From contig NZ_JAOTIK010000001.1 of the NCBI RefSeq assembly GCF_030116705.1, forward strand, positions 6,972,501-7,036,500: a DNA stretch of 64,000 bases, given 5' to 3'. The notes under the pieces are model-generated. The model made no database searches, had not been told where the DNA came from, and saw nothing but the letters and a program-made list of their open reading frames with translations. Positions 7,991 to 15,448 of this stretch are shown here, in pieces. The position numbers were made by a program, and so were the translations under genes. Origin of the DNA: Streptomyces sp. ML-6 (GTDB lineage Bacteria; Actinomycetota; Actinomycetes; Streptomycetales; Streptomycetaceae). Numbering within the stretch: the stretch's first letter is position 1; every line of letters starts with the position of its first letter.

Positions 7991-8491
7991 ATGACGGATC
8001 AGGACAGAAACGCCCTGCTCGCCGCAGCCGTACGGCTGCGCACCGAGGGGCACAAGGAAGAGGCCCGGCAGCAGTTGCTGTCCCTCTCCGCCGCCTTCCC
8101 GGCCGATGCCGAGGTGGCGTACCAGACCGCGTGGGCCCACGACACGCTCGGCCTCGAGGCCGAGGCGGTGCCGTTCTACGAACGCTCCCTGGAGGGCGAC
8201 GGGCTGTCGGAGGAGGACCACCGGGGCGCGCTCCTCGGCCTCGGAAGCACCTACCGCGTGCTCGGCCGGTACGAGGAGTCGGTCGGGCTCCTGCGCGCCG
8301 GTCTCGAACGGTTCCCCGACGACGGGGCGTTGCGGACGTTCCTCGCCATGGCCCTCTTCAACACCGGCGAGCACCACGAAGCCATGCGACTGCTGCTGGA
8401 ACTGCTCGCGACGAGCAGCGACGACCCGTACGTACGGCGGTACCGGGCGGCGATCGAGCACTACGCGCAGGACCTGCACGCCACGACGTGA
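7991..8491 (+). CDS. Tetratricopeptide-repeat protein
   Basis: A 166-residue soluble protein made almost wholly of helical TPR-like repeats. Clear units include EVAYQTAWAHDTLGLEAEAV, ALLGLGSTYRVLGRYEESV and ALRTFLAMALFNTGEHHEAM, with the usual small residue at position 8 and Ala at position 20. There is no signal peptide or membrane segment. TPR proteins of this size are protein-protein adaptors, and nothing here shows the partner. It is transcribed alone and faces the desaturase gene across a hairpin terminator. The fold is secure; the role is unknown. Confidence 0.82.
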   Translation: MTDQDRNALLAAAVRLRTEGHKEEARQQLLSLSAAFPADAEVAYQTAWAHDTLGLEAEAVPFYERSLEGDGLSEEDHRGALLGLGSTYRVLGRYEESVGLLRAGLERFPDDGALRTFLAMALFNTGEHHEAMRLLLELLATSSDDPYVRRYRAAIEHYAQDLHATT

Positions 8492-8497
8492 GCCCGG

Positions 8498-8531
8498 ACG
8501 GGCCCGCTCCCGCCGGGGGAGACGGGCCCGT
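8498..8531. terminator. Bidirectional hairpin terminator between TPR and desaturase genes
   Basis: ACGGGCCCGCTCCC pairs with GGGAGACGGGCCCGT with a single bulge and a short loop. It fills the 57-base gap between convergent genes. No T-tract is present, as is usual in Streptomyces. Confidence 0.65.
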
Positions 8532-8548
8532 GGCCGTTCGGGGAGGGG

Positions 8549-9523
8549 TCAGGCCATGGCGCGCGCGGCCATGCGCGCCTTGCGGGCCGCCAGCTTCTCG
8601 TCGAACTTCGCGGCCTCGGAGTCCAGACCGCCCATGTACAGGCCCAGTTCCTCCTGCGCCTTCAGGCCCTCGGGGCCGAGGCCGTCGATGTGGAGGACCT
8701 TCAGGTAGCGCAGCACGGGCTGGATCACGTCGTCGTGGTGGATGCGCATGTTGTAGATCTCGCCGATCGCCATCTGCGCGGCGGCCCGCTCGAAGCCGGG
8801 CATGCCGTGACCGGGCATCCGGAAGTTGACGACGACGTCGCGCACGGCCTGCATCGTCAGGTCGGGGGCCAGCTCGAAGGCCGCACCGAGCAGGTTGCGG
8901 TAGAAGACCATGTGCAGGTTCTCGTCGGTCGCGATGCGCGCCAGCATGCGGTCGCAGACCGGATCGCCCGACTGGTGGCCGGTGTTGCGGTGCGAGACGC
9001 GGGTGGCGAGCTCCTGGAAGGCGACGTACGCCACGGAGTGCAGCATCGAGTGGCGGTTGTCGGACTCGAACCCCTCCGCCATGTGCGCCATCCGGAACTG
9101 CTCCAGCTTGTCCGGGTCGACGGCGCGAGAGGTGAGCAGGTAGTCGCGCATCACGATGCCGTGCCTGCCCTCCTCGGCGGTCCAGCGGTGCACCCAGGTG
9201 CCCCAGGCGCCGTCACGGCCGAAGAGGGAGGCGATCTCGTGGTGGTAGCTGGGGAGGTTGTCCTCGGTCAGCAGGTTCACCACCAGCGCGATCTTGCCGA
9301 TGTCGGTGACCTTGGACTGATCGGCCCGCCACGCCTCGCCGTCCTCGAAGACGCCCGGGAAGTTCCGCCCGTCGGAGAACGGCACGTACTCGTGGGGCAT
9401 CCAGTCCTTGGCGACCTTGAGATGACGGTTGAGTTCCTTCTCCACCACCTCTTCCAGGGCGTACAGCAGTTGGGCGTCGGTCCACGCCTTCGGACTGCCG
9501 AGGTGGGGAGCGGTGATCGTCAC
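8549..9523 (-). CDS. Acyl-ACP desaturase (soluble di-iron, FAD2/DesA type)
   Basis: A 324-residue soluble stearoyl-ACP desaturase relative that introduces a cis double bond into an acyl chain using a di-iron centre and ferredoxin-type electrons. The iron ligand motifs are WTAEEGRHG (EExxH) and ATDENLHMVFY (DENxH), with an earlier Glu in the ALEEVVEKELNR helix. Length is typical. The start is ATG; the 5' region carries an 18-base palindrome and a repeated half-site that probably bind a fatty-acid-sensing repressor of the TetR type. It stands alone, and no ferredoxin gene is adjacent. It tunes membrane fluidity in this class of bacteria. Confidence 0.93.
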   Translation of the reverse strand: MTITAPHLGSPKAWTDAQLLYALEEVVEKELNRHLKVAKDWMPHEYVPFSDGRNFPGVFEDGEAWRADQSKVTDIGKIALVVNLLTEDNLPSYHHEIASLFGRDGAWGTWVHRWTAEEGRHGIVMRDYLLTSRAVDPDKLEQFRMAHMAEGFESDNRHSMLHSVAYVAFQELATRVSHRNTGHQSGDPVCDRMLARIATDENLHMVFYRNLLGAAFELAPDLTMQAVRDVVVNFRMPGHGMPGFERAAAQMAIGEIYNMRIHHDDVIQPVLRYLKVLHIDGLGPEGLKAQEELGLYMGGLDSEAAKFDEKLAARKARMAARAMA

Positions 9524-9549
9524 GGGGGACTCCTGGGGACGGGAGAATT

Positions 9550-9584
9550 ACCTACGGATACGTAGGTTACGAGACCGTAGGTTA
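9550..9584. promoter_or_regulatory. Operator-like palindrome plus repeated half-site before the desaturase
   Basis: ACCTACG-GATA-CGTAGGT is an 18-base palindrome (9550-9567). Its right half CGTAGGTTA recurs in the same orientation at 9576-9584, 15 bases on, or about one and a half helical turns. This lies 27-61 bases upstream of the desaturase start and is likely bound by a TetR- or FadR-type repressor. The regulator itself is not in the neighbourhood. Confidence 0.6.
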
Positions 9585-9951
9585 AAGCGGAGGTAAGCCC
9601 GGATCCAAGTCGGCCTCCCAGAAAGCCGGTAACGCGCTGTCATGCATGCAGGTCCGTGAGGGGTGGCAGCTTCCTGAAGGCGTGCTCGATGGCCGATCCG
9701 GGGGCGCTCATGTCCTGATTTATCCGTCTGTGAAAACCGGCGGGGGAGGGGCGGAGACGGTGGTGAAGGCGAGATCGGGAACGAGGGCGCGGTCTGGAAC
9801 GAGATCGAGGCCGGGGTTGAGGCCGAGGTCGTGGCCGGGAACAGGATCGAGGGCGACGGGAGAGGCCCCGATGGCCGGGGCGGCCGCCCCGGCCACCGGG
9901 GCCGTCGGAGTCAGGGGCGGGCGGGTGGCGCCGGCCCCGTGGGGCGCGGCG
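9585..9951. other. Gene-free region with a degenerate purine-rich repeat
   Basis: No convincing gene. From about 9765 to 9860 the DNA is a run of imperfect units of the form GGAACGAGATCGAGGCC. On the minus strand these would read as an imperfect Leu/Asp/Pro repeat (PVPGHDLGLNPGLDLVPDRA), but in a frame different from the SsgA-like gene next door and with no start. It may be a decayed C-terminal extension or simple-sequence DNA. Confidence 0.45.
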
Positions 9952-10368
9952 TCAGTGGGGCCCGCCGAGCAGGTCGGCCAGACCCCGGTCGAGATCCAGG
10001 AACCGGTGCTCGTCGCCGACCGGCACCGTCTCCTGCGCCCGGTCGAGGAAACGGCGCAGCTCGGCCGTGCGCACGTGCACCATCGCGATGCCCTCCTCGG
10101 CGTGGAACTCCAGGACCGTGCGCTCGTATCCGAACGGCCGGATGCGTACGTCCCCCACGCCGGCCGCCGCGTCGATGCCCGCGGCCAGCAGCTCGCGGGA
10201 GAACTCCCAGGAGACCTCGGTCCCCTCCAGGGTCGCCGGGGCGGGGAACGCCATGCGCACGGCGAACGGATCGCTCGGGTCGTACTGCAGGGTGGCGGGA
10301 AGGGTCTCCATCCGCGGCGCGGACGCGACCATGCGGGCCTGCACGGACTGCTCGATGACGGTGGACAA
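9952..10368 (-). CDS. SsgA-like sporulation/cell division protein (SALP)
   Basis: A 138-residue SALP, a family confined to morphologically complex actinobacteria that controls septum placement, FtsZ recruitment or spore wall assembly. Family hallmarks are YDPSDPFAVRMAF, a WEFSRELLAAG segment, GVGDVRIRP and a C-terminal HRFLDLDRGLADLL. The start is taken as TTG at 10368 (LSTVIEQSVQARM), because a good AGGGAG ribosome-binding site sits at the right distance and known SALPs begin at this point. A longer ATG reading upstream has no such site. Which SALP it is (SsgB to SsgR type) was not determined. Family assignment is strong. Confidence 0.88.
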   Translation of the reverse strand: MSTVIEQSVQARMVASAPRMETLPATLQYDPSDPFAVRMAFPAPATLEGTEVSWEFSRELLAAGIDAAAGVGDVRIRPFGYERTVLEFHAEEGIAMVHVRTAELRRFLDRAQETVPVGDEHRFLDLDRGLADLLGGPH

Positions 10369-10553
10369 GACCTGCTCCCTTTCTCGGCCGGACGAACGGT
10401 TGCCGGTACTGATGAAGACGACGGAATCCTCCTGTCCGTGCACTGGGAGACGGCGTGAGTTGCATCACCGCGTACCGGCGCACCCGGTCGCCTGCCCACT
10501 TCGCGGCAGCTCACCCTGGACGGGCCGCGACGGGTGGGCTAGCTTCCAGCGCC

Positions 10554-11663
10554 ATGAGTGTCATGGGGAAGAAGAGACGACTGATGTCATGGGGGCTCTG
10601 TGTGGCGGCGCTGGCCGCGACCCTGGCCACACCGGCGACCGCGGCAACGCCGCAGGAGCAGCACCGGCCGGGCGAACGGCCGACCTGGACGCTCACCGAC
10701 ACCGGCACGGACGCCCGGTTCCGCGGTCTCGCCGCCGTCAGCCGTCGCACCGCCTGGGTCGCGGGTTCCAAGGGCACGGTGCTGCGCACCGTGGACGGCG
10801 GCCGGCACTGGCGCGACGTGTCACCCGCGGGTGCGGCCGAGGAGGAGCTGGAGTTCCGCGACATCGAGGCGTTCGACGCCCGGCGCGCGGTGGCCCTGGC
10901 CATCGGCGAGGGGGAGGCGTCCAGGGTGTTCCGCACGGACGACGGGGGCGCGACCTGGACGGAGTCGTTCCGCAACACCGACGCCCGTGCCTTCTACGAC
11001 TGCCTCACCTTCTTCGACAGCCGGAACGGGCTCGCGATGAGCGACCCGGTGGACGGGAAGTACCGCATCCTGTCCACCGCGGACGGCGGCCGGAGCTGGC
11101 GGGTCCTGCCCACCGAGGGCATGCCGGAGGCGCAGCCCGGTGAGGCCGGGTTCGCCGCCAGCGGCCAGTGCCTGGTCTCGTCGGGGCCCCGTGACGTCTG
11201 GCTCGCGACCGGGGGCGCCGCCACCGCGCGGGTGCTGCACTCCGCGGACCGCGGACTGACCTGGACCGCGTCCGTGTCGCCGATCCCGGCCGGTGACCCG
11301 GCGCGCGGCGTCTTCGGGCTGGCCTTCCGCGACCGCCACCACGGCATCGCGGTCGGCGGCGACTACCGGGCGGGCGAGGCGTCGCCGGACGCCGCGGCGG
11401 TGACGGGCGACGCCGGCCGTACCTGGCGCCGGTCCACGACCCCGCCGACCGCCTACCGTTCGGGCGTGGCCTGGCTGCCGCACAGCAGGTCGGCCGCGCT
11501 GGCGGTCGGCCCGACGGGCACCGACCTCACCCGGGACGGCGGCCGTACCTGGCGCACGGTCGACACGGGGTCGTACGACACCGTCGACTGCACCCCGGAC
11601 GGCGGCTGCTGGGCCGCGGGCGAGAAGGGGCGCGTGGCCCACGCGGGGCGCCCCGGTCACTGA
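10554..11663 (+). CDS. Secreted BNR/Asp-box beta-propeller protein
   Basis: A 369-residue exported protein. The N-terminus has basic residues, a hydrophobic core (SWGLCVAALAATLA) and a likely cleavage after ATAATP. The body has six Asp-box-like turns of the form (S/T)xDxGxxW: TVDGGRHW, TDDGGATW, TADGGRSW, SADRGLTW, TGDAGRTW and TRDGGRTW. Regularly spaced Asp boxes indicate a beta-propeller like the photosystem II stability factor Ycf48 or sialidase-type folds. No catalytic residues of sialidases are evident, so a binding or scaffold role is likely. The start could also be one of two ATGs slightly downstream. Gene order gives no further hint. Confidence 0.8.
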   Translation: MSVMGKKRRLMSWGLCVAALAATLATPATAATPQEQHRPGERPTWTLTDTGTDARFRGLAAVSRRTAWVAGSKGTVLRTVDGGRHWRDVSPAGAAEEELEFRDIEAFDARRAVALAIGEGEASRVFRTDDGGATWTESFRNTDARAFYDCLTFFDSRNGLAMSDPVDGKYRILSTADGGRSWRVLPTEGMPEAQPGEAGFAASGQCLVSSGPRDVWLATGGAATARVLHSADRGLTWTASVSPIPAGDPARGVFGLAFRDRHHGIAVGGDYRAGEASPDAAAVTGDAGRTWRRSTTPPTAYRSGVAWLPHSRSAALAVGPTGTDLTRDGGRTWRTVDTGSYDTVDCTPDGGCWAAGEKGRVAHAGRPGH

Positions 11664-11679
11664 TCCGTTGATCCGTGAA

Positions 11680-11707
11680 GGCGGGCGGCCGCTCGGCGCC
11701 GCCCGCC
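11680..11707. terminator. Bidirectional hairpin terminator
   Basis: GGCGGGCGGC (11680-11689) pairs perfectly with GCCGCCCGCC (11698-11707) across an 8-base loop. It lies in the 56-base gap between the convergent propeller and YciI-like genes. Confidence 0.7.
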
Positions 11708-11719
11708 GGGCCGTGGTGC

Positions 11720-12019
11720 TCAGCCGGGCAACTGCTGGCGGTACGGGGCGAGTTCGTCCGAGGTCTTCGTCGCGATGAACTCGGTCACGCGGTACGCGCA
11801 CACACCCTCGGTCACGAACGGGTCCGCCGAGGTGATCTCCTCGATCCGGGCGCGGTCGTCCCCGACGGCCAGGATCACCCCGCCGTCGCGGGGGTTCTTG
11901 CGGCCCGACGCGATGAACACCCCCGCCGCGTAGTGCGCCTCCAGCCAGGCCACATGGTCCTGGAGCAGCGCGTCGACGCGTTCGACGGGGGCGGTGTAGG
12001 TCAGTTCGAGTACAAACAT
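11720..12019 (-). CDS. YciI-like domain protein
   Basis: A 99-residue single-domain protein of the YciI/dimeric alpha-beta barrel family. The typical pattern is MFVLELTYTAPVERVDALLQ, then DHVAWLEAHYAAGVFIASG with the conserved His-Asp pair region, and DPFVTEGVCAYRVTEF. Family members are small dimers, some acting as muconolactone-isomerase-like enzymes and most with no known reaction. It diverges from endonuclease V. Function is unknown beyond the fold. Confidence 0.85.
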   Translation of the reverse strand: MFVLELTYTAPVERVDALLQDHVAWLEAHYAAGVFIASGRKNPRDGGVILAVGDDRARIEEITSADPFVTEGVCAYRVTEFIATKTSDELAPYRQQLPG

Positions 12020-12151
12020 GATCGTCAGGCTCCGGGACGGGGCAGCCCGCCCCGTCCCCGCCGACGGACCGGCCGGCCCGCGAGCGCCTGCACCGGGCCC
12101 CGCTCACCGATCCGGCCCGGCCCGAACGAAAGACCTAAACTCGACCGCATC

Positions 12152-12829
12152 ATGACGACTTTCCCGATGCCCGCCGACGAGGCCGGGGCACGAGCCATCC
12201 AGGAGACCCTGCGCGCCCGGCTGGTGCTCGACGAACCAGGACCGCCGCCCGGCACGGGCCGGGTCACCGGGGTCGACGTGGCCTACGACGACGAACGCGA
12301 CGTCGTCGTCGCGGCGGCGGTCGTTCTCGACGGGGCGACGTTCGACGTGCTCGCCGAGACCACCGCCGTCGGCCGGGTCACCTTCCCGTACGTCCCCGGG
12401 CTCCTCGCCTTCCGGGAGATACCGACCGTGCTCACCGCGCTCGAAGCCCTGCCGGTCGACCCCGGGCTCGTGATCTGCGACGGATACGGCCTGGCGCACC
12501 CGCGCCGCTTCGGCCTCGCCAGCCACCTCGGGGTGCTCACCGGACTCCCGGTCATCGGCGTCGCCAAGAACCCGTTCACCTTCTCGTACGAGCAGCCGGG
12601 GCCCCGCCGCGGCGACTGGTCGCCGTTGCTCGACGGGGAGGAGGAGGTGGGCCGGGCCCTGCGCACCCGGGCCGGTGTCAAACCCGTCTTCGTCTCCGTC
12701 GGGCACCGCACCGGCCTCGACAACGCGTGCGCCCACACCCTGTGGCTGGCCCGGGACTTCCGTCAGCCGGAAACCACCCGCAGGGCCGACGCCCTGTGCC
12801 GGAAGGCCCTGCGGGAAGCGACGGCCTGA
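12152..12829 (+). CDS. nfi: Endonuclease V (deoxyinosine 3' endonuclease)
   Basis: A 225-residue endonuclease V, which nicks DNA one base 3' to deoxyinosine in repair of deaminated adenine, using Mg2+. Catalytic acidic residues are seen in GVDVAYDDE (first Asp) and VICDGYGLAHPRRFGLASHL (second Asp), and GLPVIGVAKNP follows as in all family members. A Tyr wedge region precedes this (FPYVPGLLAFREIP). Length is normal. The ATG follows a short gap after the divergent YciI-like gene. The start carries no strong ribosome-binding site, but the reading frame is clear and the next Met is inside the family domain. Confidence 0.93.
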   Translation: MTTFPMPADEAGARAIQETLRARLVLDEPGPPPGTGRVTGVDVAYDDERDVVVAAAVVLDGATFDVLAETTAVGRVTFPYVPGLLAFREIPTVLTALEALPVDPGLVICDGYGLAHPRRFGLASHLGVLTGLPVIGVAKNPFTFSYEQPGPRRGDWSPLLDGEEEVGRALRTRAGVKPVFVSVGHRTGLDNACAHTLWLARDFRQPETTRRADALCRKALREATA

Positions 12830-12897
12830 GTACCGCGGTACCGGCTGAGTACGGGTACGGATGAGGTCTGTCAGTCCCGACCGGCAGACTGGTACGC

Positions 12898-13041
12898 ATG
12901 AACGAACATCGAACACCCATGGGCCCCGGGACCGTCTACCTCGCTCAACGCCGGGTCGCGGTGGGGATGACGCTCGGCATCGTCGCGGGAGTGGTCTGGG
13001 CCGTCTCGATGGTCTGCACGCTGGTGTCCTGGATGCTCTGA
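12898..13041 (+). CDS. Small single-pass membrane protein (47 aa)
   Basis: An ATG-started ORF of 47 residues with one strong transmembrane segment near its end (VGMTLGIVAGVVWAVSMVC). A short polar N-terminus precedes it (MNEHRTPMGPG, then basic QRR), which predicts an inside N-terminus. Third codon positions are nearly all G or C. It is just downstream of endonuclease V and converges on the HTH/peptidoglycan-binding gene. Such small membrane proteins are common in streptomycetes and lack known function. Too short for homology to be judged by eye. Confidence 0.6.
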   Translation: MNEHRTPMGPGTVYLAQRRVAVGMTLGIVAGVVWAVSMVCTLVSWML

Positions 13042-13075
13042 CCCCCCGGGGCGACCGCTGCCCCCTCCCGCCCGG

Positions 13076-14182
13076 TCACTTGTGCTGGTCCGGGCCCTGG
13101 GCGTTGAGCAGCGCGCGCCAGGTGTCCTCGTCCCCGACTCCCGTCACCGGCAGGTTCCGGGACGCCTGGAACTCCTTCAACGAGCGCATGGTCGACGGGG
13201 TGTAGGCACCGGTGCTGTCGGTCGGCACCCCGGCCTGGTGCAGCAGGTACTGCACCGCCGTGATGGCCTCCGGTTCCTTCGTGCCCGAGTCGATCGCCAC
13301 GATCAGCAATGGCCAGGTGTCCTTCCCGACCTTGCCGTCCGGGGTCAGTCCGTGCGCGGACTGGAACTTCTTCACGGCCTCCGCGGTGGCGGGACCGTAG
13401 TCGGCGTCGACCTTCACGTCGTGACCGTGCGCCCGCAGCAGCAACTGCACCGTACGGGCCTTCCAGAGCACGTTGCCCTTGCGGGCCAGGGGCCAGGCCG
13501 TGCCCTCCGACGGACGGTCCGTCACCTCCGCCGTCGTCTTGGCGTCGTTCCGGCCCGGGGCCGGCGCCGCCCACCACGCCAGCCCGCCGAACACCAGCAG
13601 GAGCAGCGCCGAGACGGCCAGGGTCGGGAATGCCACGGGGAAGCGGTCCCACCGCCGGGCCCCGGGACCGGGGGCGTCGACCGGCCCCACGGCGGCGGGC
13701 GCTCCGGCCCCCGCCCCGGCTCCGGCCGTGTCCGTCCCGGCCGTCGCGGACCCGGGGGCCTCCCCCGTACCGGAACCGGCGGGCGTCACGGCCTCCTTCG
13801 CGCCGACCGCCGCGGACCCGGCGCTCCTCGCCGCACCGCTCTTTGCCGACGGACCGGGCGGTTGCGCGACCGCGGTGCGTCGGCGGCCCGGCGCGGCCCC
13901 GGCCGCCGCCTCCGCCAGGGCGCACGCCCGGGCCAGGTCGTCGGCCGGGGCCCGCAGCACCGTGTGCAGCTGCTCGACGATCCTGCGCGGCGCGTTGGAG
14001 GAGTGAGAAGGATTCAGATAGCGCGACAGGGTGGTCTGGTCGATCCCCAGCCGCTTGGCGAGGGACTGCTGGGTGGGTTTCTCGCGGCCGTCGCGCGCCG
14101 ACGACTCCCACCAGGTCCTCAGTAACTCCGCGAGAGCTCGCCCCGGATGCGGCCCGTGGCCCGCCGCCGTCTTGTCCGTCAT
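13076..14182 (-). CDS. Membrane-tethered HTH protein with two peptidoglycan-binding domains
   Basis: A 368-residue protein with an unusual order of parts. At the N-terminus is a cytoplasmic helix-turn-helix (about residues 30-75: TQQSLAKRLGIDQTTLSRYL). A Pro/Ala/Gly-rich linker follows (about 95-185), then one membrane segment (FPTLAVSALLLLVFGGLAWW) and two PG_binding_1 repeats outside (VDADYGPATAEAVKKFQ...DGKVGKDTW and DSTGAYTPSTMRSLKEF). ATG at 14182 is chosen over an ATG 27 bases upstream because GGGAAGG precedes it at good spacing. The layout suggests a regulator that senses the cell wall and acts on DNA. It diverges from a muramidase and a wall peptidase, plausible targets. Domain calls are firm; the regulatory role is inference. 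Confidence 0.82.
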   Translation of the reverse strand: MTDKTAAGHGPHPGRALAELLRTWWESSARDGREKPTQQSLAKRLGIDQTTLSRYLNPSHSSNAPRRIVEQLHTVLRAPADDLARACALAEAAAGAAPGRRRTAVAQPPGPSAKSGAARSAGSAAVGAKEAVTPAGSGTGEAPGSATAGTDTAGAGAGAGAPAAVGPVDAPGPGARRWDRFPVAFPTLAVSALLLLVFGGLAWWAAPAPGRNDAKTTAEVTDRPSEGTAWPLARKGNVLWKARTVQLLLRAHGHDVKVDADYGPATAEAVKKFQSAHGLTPDGKVGKDTWPLLIVAIDSGTKEPEAITAVQYLLHQAGVPTDSTGAYTPSTMRSLKEFQASRNLPVTGVGDEDTWRALLNAQGPDQHK

Positions 14183-14202
14183 CGTGCCTTCCCGACTCTC
14201 CG

Positions 14203-14367
14203 TGTGCATAGCCGCAGGTCAACGCCGTGCATCGGGAGCGTGCATAGGCGCATCGACCCGCGGGACGCAGATCGTAGTGAAAGCGCCGTCGCGTGCTGCA
14301 CAGTTGAGGAGCGGCCGGCCCGGGAGCCCCGCGAACCCCACCCCGTTCCCACCCCTTCGAAGGGGTG
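14203..14367. promoter_or_regulatory. Divergent control region with GTGCAT repeats and an 18-base palindrome
   Basis: In the gap between the HTH/peptidoglycan-binding gene and the muramidase, GTGCAT occurs three times within about 40 bases (near 14204, 14226 and 14239). A perfect palindrome, CACCCCTTCGAAGGGGTG, lies at 14350-14367, 71 bases before the muramidase start. These are candidate sites for the adjacent HTH protein. The palindrome could instead form a hairpin in the muramidase leader RNA. Confidence 0.4.
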
Positions 14368-14438
14368 CTCCTGCCTGCGCGTTCGCGGCGGACGGGGACG
14401 CCGTGGCCCTTTCGCCCGAGAAACAAGGAGATCTGCAT

Positions 14439-15248
14439 ATGCATCCGACATCACCCGTACGAGTGCGTGTCGCTCTGACCGGCACGGTCGTGGGAGCGGC
14501 CCTGGTCGCGCTGGGCGTGATCGCTCCCGCGGTCGAGGCCGCGCCGCCCTCGTCGTACGGGGTCACCGGCGTGGACACCAGCCACTACAACCACGAGCGG
14601 AAGGGGACGGGGGACACCCCGATCGACTGGGAGCGGGTGGCCGCCTCCAACAGTTTCGCCTTCCTCAAGGCCACCCAAGGGGTCTCCGGCAAGGACGGCT
14701 GGTTCGCCCGGGACTACGCCGCCGCCTCCAGGACCTCGCTGCTGCGCGCCCCGTACCACTTCTTCCACCCCCGGAGCACGACCGACGGCGCGGCCCAGGC
14801 CCGGCACTTCGTCTCGACCGTCCGCGCCGCCGGTTACCGGGGCGGCCGGGCGGGCGAACTGCCGCCGGTGCTCGACGTGGAGAAGCTGCCCGCCAAGGGC
14901 GGTGGGGAGATCTGCCCGAAGGCGCTGCGCGCCGCGCAGGTGCGGGCCTTCCTGAACGAGGTGAAGAAGGAGCTCGGGGTCACCCCGATCGTCTACACCC
15001 GGGCGTCCTTCGTGAAGGAGTGCATGGGCGGCAAGGGCGAGGTGTTCGCCGGGCACCCGCTGTGGCTCGCCCGGTACGGCAGCGGATCGGACGAACCGCA
15101 CCAGGTGCCCGGCGCCGGACGGTCCTGGACCTTCTGGCAGCACACCCAGGACGGAGCCGTGCCGGGCATCGACGGGCCGGTCGACCGCGACGTCTTCCGC
15201 GGCAGCCCGGCGGAGCTGCGGGCGATGGCCGAGGGCGGTACCCCGTGA
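14439..15248 (+). CDS. Secreted GH25 muramidase (Cellosyl/lysozyme-type)
   Basis: A 269-residue exported N-acetylmuramidase that cuts the glycan backbone of peptidoglycan. The signal peptide spans about residues 1-35 (VALTGTVVGAALVALGVIAP). The GH25 domain begins GVTGVDTSHYNH and includes FAFLKATQG, YHFFHPRS, the catalytic-strand LPPVLDVEKLP (Asp and Glu) and WTFWQHTQDG. Start ATG has an AAGGAG site 8 bases upstream. Length is that of a catalytic domain alone, with no binding repeats. It is transcribed toward a wall peptidase and away from the membrane HTH protein. Confidence 0.93.
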   Translation: MHPTSPVRVRVALTGTVVGAALVALGVIAPAVEAAPPSSYGVTGVDTSHYNHERKGTGDTPIDWERVAASNSFAFLKATQGVSGKDGWFARDYAAASRTSLLRAPYHFFHPRSTTDGAAQARHFVSTVRAAGYRGGRAGELPPVLDVEKLPAKGGGEICPKALRAAQVRAFLNEVKKELGVTPIVYTRASFVKECMGGKGEVFAGHPLWLARYGSGSDEPHQVPGAGRSWTFWQHTQDGAVPGIDGPVDRDVFRGSPAELRAMAEGGTP

Positions 15249-15448
15249 CCGGCCCACGACTTCCCAGTCCTGCGCTCCCGCCCATGAGGCCCGCACCCGG
15301 CACCACGCACGCCATGCCCCGGACCGCCCGGACCTCCCGAGCCGCCGCCCGTACCACCCACCTCACCGGGCATGCCGCCCGCACCATCCACCGGCTCGCC
15401 CGCACCACCGACCGGAACACCGTCACCACCCACACCGAGGAGTCACCC

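Noticed and set aside
14203-14438. c-di-AMP (ydaO-type) riboswitch before the muramidase gene
   Set aside because: The position is right for such a switch, but I could not find its conserved core; only a short palindrome and repeats are visible.
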